The notes under the pieces: model-generated
Told to the model about the DNA's origin: nothing
Seen by the model: the letters and a program-made list of their open reading frames with translations, nothing else
Databases searched by the model: none
DNA from: Streptantibioticus ferralitis
GTDB lineage: Bacteria > Actinomycetota > Actinomycetes > Streptomycetales > Streptomycetaceae
Assembly (NCBI RefSeq): GCF_029223525.1
Contig: NZ_JARHTQ010000032.1
Location: 19,469 to 83,468, forward strand
Reading direction: 5' to 3'
Length of the DNA: 64,000 nucleotides
Part shown: piece after piece, positions 36,316 to 43,196 of the stretch
Layout: every line of letters begins with the position of its first letter
Numbering within the stretch: the first letter of the stretch is position 1
Made by a program: the position numbers and the translations under genes

Positions 36316-36861
36316 TCACTCCTTGTCCTGGGTCGGGTCGACGGCGCGTACCCCGAAGTGGGCGAGCAGCGGGGCGCAGGTGCGGCACGGCGAGGCGTAC
36401 GCCCCGTGCTCCGGGTCGCCGTCCTCGCGGATCCGGCGGGCGGTGAGCTTGCTGTGCTTGAGGGCCTTGCGGGCTTCGCTGTGGCTGAGCGGTCTGCGGG
36501 CGGCGCGGCCGCTGCGCCCGGCGGCGAGGGCGGTCAGGAACCGGGACAGCAGTACGGGTTCCGGACATCGCCCGGTGGTGCGGGTGCGCTGCGCGATGGG
36601 CAGCCCGGCGAGGAACGCGGCCACCAGCGGATGGTGTTCCGGCGGGGTGTCGCCCTTGGCGCCGGTGCAGGTCAGGGTTTCGCCGCGGACGGACAGGGCG
36701 GCGGCGACGGCGGGGAGGATGCCGTCGCGCCGGTGCCGCAGCACCGGCGGCGGACCGAGCGGGCGGGTTCCGGTACCACCGCCGCTGCTCCAGCTGAGCC
36801 GCGGATCGGTGGATATCGCCTCCGCCGTCGCGCCGGTTCGCGATTGTTGTGTTGTCTGCAA
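36316..36861 (-). CDS. YwqJ-like nucleic-acid/nucleotide deaminase
   Basis: 181 residues if started at the TTG at 36861, which has GGAGGG about 11 bases upstream; no better start is visible, although the frame is open further left. After a 60-residue variable head come LPIAQRTRTTGRCPEPVLLSRFL, with Cys99-Pro-Glu101 as the C-x-E zinc/catalytic motif, then SEARKALKHSKLTARRIREDGDP and SPCRTCAPLLAHFGV, with Cys159 and Cys162 as the C-x-x-C zinc pair. This is the layout of YwqJ-type deaminases from polymorphic toxin systems. There is no signal peptide, export domain or RHS/WXG module, so it is a stand-alone cytoplasmic version. It is the first gene of an operon with SUKH-3. Substrate (DNA, RNA or nucleotide) unknown. 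Confidence 0.8.
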   Translation of the reverse strand: MQTTQQSRTGATAEAISTDPRLSWSSGGGTGTRPLGPPPVLRHRRDGILPAVAAALSVRGETLTCTGAKGDTPPEHHPLVAAFLAGLPIAQRTRTTGRCPEPVLLSRFLTALAAGRSGRAARRPLSHSEARKALKHSKLTARRIREDGDPEHGAYASPCRTCAPLLAHFGVRAVDPTQDKE

Positions 36862-37163
36862 GACCGTGCTTCCCTCCCGTGCATCCCCCGTTGAGAGGGC
36901 CAGCCTGCCAAATGTGCCTGTTGGTACGGAAGGCGGGCGTAAATACGGGAGATTCGTCACGTGACGGTGACGGGATTGTGGGGACGGTGACTGGGTTATG
37001 ACGGTTTTCCATCCCAACCTGCCGCAACGCTCCCTCAACGCCACTGCCGTGACACGTCGTTGGCCGGGGCGTGACGTCCCGGCAGCGCAGGTGCCGGATC
37101 CGGGGTGTTGCCACACCCCATAGGCTGTGCTGCAAGCGACAGATCCATCAGGGGGCATCCGCC
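36862..37163. promoter_or_regulatory. Divergent promoter region of the deaminase/SUKH operons with 12-bp palindrome
   Basis: About 300 bases without a gene separate the minus-strand deaminase operon from the plus-strand nuclease-SUKH operon. CGTCACGTGACG at 36955-36966 is a perfect 12-base palindrome, and further GTGACGG and CGTGACGT elements lie within the next 120 bases (for example near 36967 and 37070). A single regulator binding here could control both directions. No known factor can be named. Confidence 0.45.
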
Positions 37164-38336
37164 ATGACGACAGGTCGGCTCGGGGCGACGGCCGCCCCGC
37201 CGAACGCTGCCTATGCCGGGCAGGTCGTGCACTTCCCGGACCCGATCCGGGCCGCCCGCTACCCGCAGGGCGTGTGGGTGGACGAACACGGCTATCCGGA
37301 CTTCTCGCCTTATGCGCGAGCCGCCGCCGAGATCGCCGAGCCCCCGGAGGGCTTCGGCGTCGACGAACTCCGGCTCACCGACTACGTATCGGCGAACGCC
37401 GCACTCCACCACGCGGGCCACGAGCTGTTCACCCGCCCGTCGCCCACCACCACCCTCAACGGAGGCCCTGCGGGCCGCGGCGCCAATTCCGCGTCGCCCA
37501 CCACCACCCTCAACGGAGGCCCTGCGGGCCGCGGCGCCAATTCCGCGTCGCCCACCACCACCCTCAACGGAGGCCCTGCGGGCCGCGGCGCCTATTCCGC
37601 GTCGCCGGTCGCCACCCCGCACGGCTGGACCTGGCACCACGTCGTCGGCAGCCGCCGAATGGAGCTGGTGCCGGTGGAGGTCAAGGCGCTGCTGCGGCAC
37701 CACGGCGGGCTGGCGACGGCCGCGGCCGACCAGGACAAGCGCGGCACACGCCCGTTGCAGGAGACCCGGCCGGTGCACTTCGCGGTGTCAGAAGACGTCG
37801 ACGCCGGCGAACCCGAGTCCGTGTTCGCAGCCCTCGGCGAGCGGCGGCTGCGCGAGGTCGAGGAGGACCTCGGCTACCGGCTGCCGGGTGCGTACCGCGG
37901 CTTCCTGAAGGCATCGGGCGGTCGCCCGGCGGTCGGCGTCGCGCTCGATCCCGACCTCGGACTCCTGATCGACCAGCCGTTCTTCGCGGTACGGGACGAA
38001 GCGGCCACCGATGACCTGCGGTACGCCAACAAGTGCCTGCGCGACCACCTCACCAAGGACTACCTGGGCATCGGATATGTGCAGGGCGGTCTGCTGGCGG
38101 TGAAGGTCAAGGGCGAGCGGATCGGCACGGTGTGGTTCTGTCCGTACGACGACGCGCGCGACACGAACGACTACTGGGACTCGCCGCAGCAGAGGGTCGG
38201 TTCGCTACTGCTGCCGTGCGGTGATGATTTCGACGCGTTCCTGCTGCGACTCGCGGGCAATCCGCCGGAGTTGGAAACCGTGGCGAACCTGATGGTGGAC
38301 GGCGGCTTCGCGCAGGCCGTCCCGGTGGAGGAGTGA
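37164..38336 (+). CDS. WHH/HNH-type nuclease domain fused to a SUKH-1 (SMI1/KNR4) domain
   Basis: 390 residues from the ATG at 37164. Residues 20-90 (VVHFPDPIRAARYPQGVWVDEHGYPDFSPYA, then TDYVSANAALHHAGHE) and 150-182 (TPHGWTWHHVVGSRRMELVPVEVK, then LLRHHGG) match the HNH/ENDO VII toxin nucleases with a W-H-H motif (157-159). In relatives I recall, the helix after LVP carries a histidine (I/L-H) four to five residues before the final H-x-G-G; here that position is Lys174, so activity may be impaired. Residues 92-148 are a 3-copy 18-residue repeat beginning SPTTTLNGG that splits the nuclease region. Residues 225-365 are the SUKH domain (LREVEEDLGYRLPGAYRGFLKASGG). Toxin-type and immunity-type domains in one chain are noteworthy. 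The next gene starts nine bases later. Confidence 0.78.
   Translation: MTTGRLGATAAPPNAAYAGQVVHFPDPIRAARYPQGVWVDEHGYPDFSPYARAAAEIAEPPEGFGVDELRLTDYVSANAALHHAGHELFTRPSPTTTLNGGPAGRGANSASPTTTLNGGPAGRGANSASPTTTLNGGPAGRGAYSASPVATPHGWTWHHVVGSRRMELVPVEVKALLRHHGGLATAAADQDKRGTRPLQETRPVHFAVSEDVDAGEPESVFAALGERRLREVEEDLGYRLPGAYRGFLKASGGRPAVGVALDPDLGLLIDQPFFAVRDEAATDDLRYANKCLRDHLTKDYLGIGYVQGGLLAVKVKGERIGTVWFCPYDDARDTNDYWDSPQQRVGSLLLPCGDDFDAFLLRLAGNPPELETVANLMVDGGFAQAVPVEE
37440..37601 (+). repeat. Three tandem copies of the 54-nt in-frame repeat in the nuclease-SUKH gene
   Basis: Units at 37440-37493, 37494-37547 and 37548-37601 are almost identical to one another, with a partial fourth start (TCGCCGGTCGCCACC) after them. 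Each is 18 codons encoding [16 protein letters not shown](Y)SA. The first part equals the repeat in galE (19484-19591). The near-identity between copies suggests recent expansion here. Confidence 0.92.
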
Positions 38337-38345
38337 GTCGGCCCA

Positions 38346-40937
38346 GTGGTTACTTTCACGCAGGCGCGCGAGCGCGCCGAGGCCTGGGTCAACGGTGACG
38401 TACCGGCGTACGAACGCCGTGAGGTGCGGGTCCGGGAGTTCGACCTCGGTTACGTCGTCTGGGCGGAGGACCGCGAGGACGGCCCGACGTCGGACGGTGC
38501 CCGGTCGCGGCTGGTCATCGCCCGCGAGGACGGCCGCACCACGCTGTGGCCCGCGCTGCCGGTGGACGAGGTGATCCAGCAGTACGCGCTCGCGTACGGG
38601 ACCGCCGAGGAGCCGGAGCCCGAAGCGGTGGCCGAGCCGCCGAAGCGGCTTGACCTGGAGGCGACTTCGTTCCTGCTGAGCCCGCCGCAGTGGCTCCAGG
38701 ACGCGGCCGACAAGCTGGGCATTCCCGATCAGCGCCGGTCGTCCGGGCGCACCGGACAGGGCGCGGCCGCTTCGCCGGCGGAGGCGGCCTCGACCGCGTC
38801 CGCCGCGGCCGCCGATACCGACTCGGCCGCCTCGTCGGCGAGTTCGGCTCCGCAGGCCGCGGCAGCCGCCGGTCCGGGGGACACGGGCTCGGTCACGGCC
38901 ACCGGATCGACCAGCGCGTCGTCGGCCACCCCGTGGGCGGATGCCAACGCCGACTCGGGCGCGGCCTCCGCGGCGGCGTCCGTAGCGCCGCCCGCGACCG
39001 TTTTCGCGCCGCCGATCAGCGGCTCGGACGGTCTGGACACTCCGCCGCCGGGTGCCCGTGCGGACGCCAAGACCGAACTGCTGCCGAGCGGCAGCGCGTT
39101 GCCGCCGACCCGGATCGCGCCCGCGCTCGACGATGCGGCCTCCGGCGGCCCGGCGACGCCCCCGCCGCCCGCCACCAGCACCCCGCCGCCGGGCTGGAAC
39201 GCCCCGGGCGGCCAGGCCACCCCGCATCTTCCGCCGCCCACCGGGCCCGCGGTGCACGCCACCCCGCCGCCCGGCTGGCTCACCCCGGGGGACATCGCGG
39301 ACGCCGAGACGTCCAAGGCGATGCCCCGCGGTAAGACGCCGCCGCCCGCCCCCGCGGCCGGTGGCTACATCCCGACCCAGCTCATGCCGTCGTTGGACGC
39401 CGACGGCCCGAAGCCGCCGGGCGCCCCGACACCTCCGGGTGCCCCGATGCCGCCCCCGGGTGCGGGCGGCGGCAACCATGCCGCCGCGACGATGCTCGCC
39501 ACGCCGTCCGACCCGCTGGGCGGCCCCGGTGGTCCCGGCACTCCGCCGCCTCCGCCGCCTCCGCCGCCGCCGGGAGTCGCCGGTGCCGCCGGGCGTCCCG
39601 GCGGCGCGGCCACTGCGCCGCCCGCCGCGCCTGGCGTGCCGGGTATGCCCCCGCCGCCTCCGGGCGCGGGGGGCGGTGCGCATGCGGCGGCCACCATGCT
39701 CGCCAGCGGTCCCGGCGGGCCCGGTATGCCCCCGCCGCCTCCCGGCGGCCATGCGCCGGGGGGGCCGGGCATGCCCCCGCCGCCGGGTGCGGGGGGCGGT
39801 AGCCATGCCGCCGCGACGATGCTCGCCGCGCCCTCGGGCCCGCCCGGTGCACAGGGCGGTCCCGGCATGCCTCCGCCGCCGCCCCCGCCGCCCGGTGCGG
39901 CCCACGGGGCTGCCGGGGGCGGCTACGGCTTCCCGCAGCCGCCGCAGGGTGTGCCGGTCGTCGGACCCGGCTACATGGCCGTACTGCGCTACCGCGCCAC
40001 AGACGGTTCCGAGCAGCAGATCATCCGCCGCTCCGCGCCCGGCACGCCGCACCCCGAGTGGCAGATACTGCACGAGCTGCGGTCGTTGAACGTTCCGCCG
40101 CAGCAAGTGCTGGAACTCCACACCGAGTTGGAGTCCTGCGAACTACCCGGCGGCTACTGCGCCCGGATGATCCGCGAGACCTGGCCGCAGGTACGGATCA
40201 GCCACACCGCGCCGTACGGCCGCGACCACGCCTCGCGCCAGCAGGGCGTGCAGCATCTGCTCACCCACCAGGGCGAGTTGGCGCAGGTCGCGGACGGTCC
40301 GGCGCGCCCGCGTCCGCAGCGTGTGCCGTTGCCCGACCCGCAGCAGGTGCAGCGCGTTCCACCGGTTCCGCTCGACGCCATCGGGCAGGAACTGGCGCAG
40401 GCGTTCGGCCCGCAGGGCGTGTTCCGTTTCGATCAGCGGGCGGTGGCCCGCCAGGGTGTCCCCGACATCGTGGCGCAGACGCTGGTCTGGGCCGGTCTGC
40501 CGACCGACTTCGGGCCGTTCTTCTGGGCGCAGGCGCAGCCCGGGCGCCCGGTGCCGACGCTCGCCGAGGTCGCCGCGGAACGCGGTGTGCAGGCGGCGCC
40601 GGACGCGGCGTCGTACCTGGTCATGGGCAATGACTTCGGCAGGCAGCTGTGCGTGCAGTACGGAACCGCGTACATCATGGCCGTACCGCTGGAGGCGGCG
40701 CCCGGTGCGCAGTCCAGCCCGGCGCAGTTCGTCAACTCCAGCCTGCCGGAGTTCGCCCGCTGCCTGGCGCTGCTGGGCCGAATGTGGCGGCTGCGGCTCG
40801 GCCTCACGCCCGACCAGGCGGGTCGCTGGACGGTCGACTTCCAGTCGCAGCTCGCCGCGCTCGACCCGGCGGCGCTGGCCTCGCCGGACCACTGGTGGGC
40901 GGTGCTGCTCGAGCAGATGTGGGACGGACTGCTGTAG
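38346..40937 (+). CDS. Large fusion protein: YrhB-like head, Pro-rich linker, deaminase-like and SUKH-4 domains
   Basis: 863 residues from the GTG at 38346, nine bases after the nuclease-SUKH stop. Residues 1-85 (ARERAEAWVNGDVPAYERREV, VVWAEDREDGPTSDG, TTLWPALPVDEVIQQY) resemble YrhB-type immunity domains. Residues 120-540 are low-complexity Ala/Gly/Pro sequence with three copies of PPGAGGGxHAAATMLA. About 545-645 looks like a nucleic-acid deaminase domain: LELHTELESCELPGGYC contains H592-x-E594 followed by Cys598 and Cys605, then ISHTAPYGRDHASRQQG. Residues 680-863 (QELAQAFGPQGVFRFD, LPTDFGPFFWAQAQPG, YLVMGNDFGRQLCVQYG, FARCLALLGRMWRLR) are a SUKH-4 domain. No secretion signal. Annotated in relatives only as SUKH-4 immunity protein; the deaminase reading is mine. 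Confidence 0.78.
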   Translation: MVTFTQARERAEAWVNGDVPAYERREVRVREFDLGYVVWAEDREDGPTSDGARSRLVIAREDGRTTLWPALPVDEVIQQYALAYGTAEEPEPEAVAEPPKRLDLEATSFLLSPPQWLQDAADKLGIPDQRRSSGRTGQGAAASPAEAASTASAAAADTDSAASSASSAPQAAAAAGPGDTGSVTATGSTSASSATPWADANADSGAASAAASVAPPATVFAPPISGSDGLDTPPPGARADAKTELLPSGSALPPTRIAPALDDAASGGPATPPPPATSTPPPGWNAPGGQATPHLPPPTGPAVHATPPPGWLTPGDIADAETSKAMPRGKTPPPAPAAGGYIPTQLMPSLDADGPKPPGAPTPPGAPMPPPGAGGGNHAAATMLATPSDPLGGPGGPGTPPPPPPPPPPGVAGAAGRPGGAATAPPAAPGVPGMPPPPPGAGGGAHAAATMLASGPGGPGMPPPPPGGHAPGGPGMPPPPGAGGGSHAAATMLAAPSGPPGAQGGPGMPPPPPPPPGAAHGAAGGGYGFPQPPQGVPVVGPGYMAVLRYRATDGSEQQIIRRSAPGTPHPEWQILHELRSLNVPPQQVLELHTELESCELPGGYCARMIRETWPQVRISHTAPYGRDHASRQQGVQHLLTHQGELAQVADGPARPRPQRVPLPDPQQVQRVPPVPLDAIGQELAQAFGPQGVFRFDQRAVARQGVPDIVAQTLVWAGLPTDFGPFFWAQAQPGRPVPTLAEVAAERGVQAAPDAASYLVMGNDFGRQLCVQYGTAYIMAVPLEAAPGAQSSPAQFVNSSLPEFARCLALLGRMWRLRLGLTPDQAGRWTVDFQSQLAALDPAALASPDHWWAVLLEQMWDGLL

Positions 40938-40960
40938 CGGTCCGCGATCCAACGCGAAAA

Positions 40961-41000
40961 GGCGCGCCCCGTCGATCCCGGCGGGGCGCGCCGCTGTTTT
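40961..41000 (+). terminator. Terminator after the SUKH-4 fusion gene
   Basis: GGCGCGCCCCG at 40961-40971 pairs with CGGGGCGCGCC at 40982-40992 and is followed by GCTGTTTT. A typical intrinsic terminator 24 bases after the stop codon; it closes the nuclease/deaminase operon. Confidence 0.9.
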
Positions 41001-41182
41001 CCGCCGCGGGACGGCGCGGACGGCGCGCGGGCGCGCTCCGGCGCGATACCGCGACCCCGAGATGGGGCGGTTCGGGCGCGTCGTGACGCAGGCTGGGTAG
41101 AGGGTCAGCGGAGTGTTGCGGCATGAATATTTCGCCCAAATCATGAAAGATAGGGCGGGTTAGCAGAGACAAGGGGCTGAGC

Positions 41183-42088
41183 ATGGTGATGTCGATGACC
41201 CCCGAGGGCTTCAGCACCGCCGCACGGGGCCGCGGCTACCGGGTCGAGCAGGTCGATGCCTTCCTCGCCGCCCTGTCAGCGGAACGCGACGCGGCCTGGG
41301 AGCGCGCCGCGCGCCTGACGGTTCTCGCCAACGAGATGGACGCCGAGGCCACCGGCCTGCGGGCGGCCATCGAGGCGCTCGGTCCGGTGACGTACGAGGC
41401 CCTCGGCGCGGGCGCGCAACGGCTGCTGCGGACGGTCGAGGAGGAGGCCGCGGACGTACGGGACCGGGCGGAGGCCGAGGCCCGGCGCTCGTACGAGGCG
41501 GCGGAGCGGGCCGGGCAGGAGCTGAGAGAGCAGGCGGTCGCGGAGGCGCGGCAGCGCGGAGCCACCGCCGAGGAAGCCGCCGAGGGCGTGTGCGCCGCGG
41601 CCGAGCACTACGCCGCGCAGGTGCGCGGCGCGGCGGCGCAGGAGGCCGCCCGGACCCGCGAGGAGGCCGAACGCGCCCTCGACGGCGTCCGGCAGGACGT
41701 CGCGCGTACCGTCGCCGAGCACGAGAAGGAGCAGCGCCAGCGGCTGGCGGAGATGGGGAGCCAGCTCGCCGAGCGCGAGGCGGCGGTGGACGGCTACCTC
41801 ACCGACCTCGCCGACCGGGCGGAGCGGCTGCTCGCCGACGCACAACACGCCCACGCCGACGCGGAGGAGACGGCCGCCCGCCGTGCGGCCGACGCGGACG
41901 CCGAGGCCGCGGCGATCGTCGCCCAGGCACAGGCGATGGCCGAACGCGTCGCCCGCGACAGCGAACGCGAACTGCGCGAGCACGAGGTGCGCCGCGATGA
42001 GATCAGCTCCCATCTGACCCACGTCCGCACCAGCCTGGCCACCCTCACCGGCCGCCCGCTGCCCGACCAGACCCCCGACCGCCCCTAG
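41183..42088 (+). CDS. DivIVA-like long coiled-coil protein
   Basis: 301 residues. The first 35 residues (TPEGFSTAARGRGYRVEQVDAFLAAL) match the membrane-curvature-binding start of DivIVA-type proteins (G-Y-x-x-x-Q-V-D-x-F-L). The rest is almost uninterrupted Ala/Glu/Arg-rich heptad sequence to residue 285. In Streptomyces such proteins (often called cellulose-binding protein) belong to the polarisome-type coiled-coil group with Scy, FilP and DivIVA, so a role in cell-pole or cytoskeletal organisation is likely. Starts at 41183, 41189 and 41195 are all in frame; the last gives SMTPEGF, closest to the conserved part. It is flanked by terminators, so it is monocistronic. Confidence 0.82.
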   Translation: MVMSMTPEGFSTAARGRGYRVEQVDAFLAALSAERDAAWERAARLTVLANEMDAEATGLRAAIEALGPVTYEALGAGAQRLLRTVEEEAADVRDRAEAEARRSYEAAERAGQELREQAVAEARQRGATAEEAAEGVCAAAEHYAAQVRGAAAQEAARTREEAERALDGVRQDVARTVAEHEKEQRQRLAEMGSQLAEREAAVDGYLTDLADRAERLLADAQHAHADAEETAARRAADADAEAAAIVAQAQAMAERVARDSERELREHEVRRDEISSHLTHVRTSLATLTGRPLPDQTPDRP

Positions 42089-42114
42089 CGCCCCTGGCCT
42101 GGGCCCCCCGACCC

Positions 42115-42145
42115 GCACCCCCCGTACTTCTCGGACGGGGGGTGC
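42115..42145 (+). terminator. Terminator after the DivIVA-like gene
   Basis: GCACCCCCCGT pairs with ACGGGGGGTGC around a nine-base loop, 27 bases after the stop codon. The remaining bases to 42407 hold no gene; they include the leader of the ABC transporter operon with CAGGAG at 42395-42400 just before its GTG. Confidence 0.85.
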
Positions 42146-42407
42146 GCTCTGTGTCGTCCGAAAGTCGCAGACCCCTAGGGGAAGCCCCGCCCTTCCTCAT
42201 ACCCGTGGTTCGTCCCGGCGGAGGAGGAACGGGCCGGTGCCGCTCCCTAGCCTGAAGAGGCACTGACTGCCGCACTGATGGCGAACCGCAGGGCGGAGGG
42301 TGGGGAAAACCCCCTCCCGTTACGGAGCCCTGCCCCATCGCTTCAGCCACCCCCCGTCGGCAACGCTGAAGACGCACACACCACCACGACATTTCAGGAG
42401 AATCCAC

Positions 42408-43196
42408 GTGACCACGGCTGTAGCAGTTCCCCGGGCGGGCGGCAGCGGAGGGCGCACGGCCGTCGCCGCGAGGGCACGGCAGGTGACCAAGGCGTACGGC
42501 AACGGGGAGACCCGGGTCGTCGCACTCGACGCCGTCGACGTCGACATCGCCCGCGGTCAGTTCACCGCGATCATGGGCCCGTCGGGCTCCGGCAAGTCCA
42601 CCCTCATGCACTGCCTGGCGGGCCTGGACGCGCTCACCTCCGGCCGCATATGGATAGGCGAGACGGAGATCACCAAGCTGAAGGACAAGCAGCTCACCCG
42701 GCTGCGCCGGGACCAGATCGGCTTCATCTTCCAGGCGTTCAACCTGCTGCCCACCCTGAACGCGATGGAGAACATCACGCTGCCGATGGACATCGCGGGC
42801 CGCAAGCCCGACAAGCGGTGGCTGGAGACGGTCGTGGAGACCGTCGGCCTCGGCAGCAGGCTCAAGCACCGGCCGTCGCAGCTGTCCGGCGGCCAGCAGC
42901 AGCGCGTCGCCGTGGCCCGTGCGCTCGCCGCCCAGCCCGAGATCATCTTCGGCGACGAGCCGACCGGAAACCTCGACTCGCGCGCCGGTGCCGAGGTCCT
43001 GGGCTTCCTGCGCCGCTCGGTCGACGAACTCGGCCAGACCATCGTCATGGTCACCCACGACCCGGTCGCCGCCTCGTACGCCGACCGCGTGCTGTACCTG
43101 GCCGACGGCCGGATCGTCGACGACATGGCGAACCCCACCGCCGAGCTGGTCTTCGAGCGGATGAAGAACTTCGAGGCCCGCGGGAGGACCTCGTGA
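42408..43196 (+). CDS. ABC transporter ATP-binding protein, MacB/LolD type
   Basis: 262 residues from the GTG at 42408, with AGGAG eight bases upstream. Walker A GPSGSGKST is at about 54-62, the Q loop in GFIFQAFNLLPTLNAMENITLPM, signature LSGGQQQRVAVARAL and Walker B IIFGDEPTGNLDS. The LLPTLNAMENITLP segment and the strict LDS are typical of MacB/LolD-class mechanotransmission transporters, which pull lipoproteins, peptides or antibiotics out of the membrane rather than transport through a pore. The stop overlaps the permease GTG by four bases. Confidence 0.94.
   Translation: MTTAVAVPRAGGSGGRTAVAARARQVTKAYGNGETRVVALDAVDVDIARGQFTAIMGPSGSGKSTLMHCLAGLDALTSGRIWIGETEITKLKDKQLTRLRRDQIGFIFQAFNLLPTLNAMENITLPMDIAGRKPDKRWLETVVETVGLGSRLKHRPSQLSGGQQQRVAVARALAAQPEIIFGDEPTGNLDSRAGAEVLGFLRRSVDELGQTIVMVTHDPVAASYADRVLYLADGRIVDDMANPTAELVFERMKNFEARGRTS

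Noticed and set aside
37440..37601. CRISPR-like array
   Set aside because: Units are directly abutting 18-codon coding repeats without spacers, inside an open reading frame.
38205..40121. 638-codon minus-strand open frame opposite the SUKH-4 fusion gene
   Set aside because: Arises from the Pro/Gly/Ala-rich linker; repeated Arg/Gly runs with no start context.
35792..40937. Classical secreted polymorphic toxin locus
   Set aside because: No signal peptide, WXG/RHS/type VII export module or tandem alternative toxin cassettes are present, so delivery to rivals is not supported.
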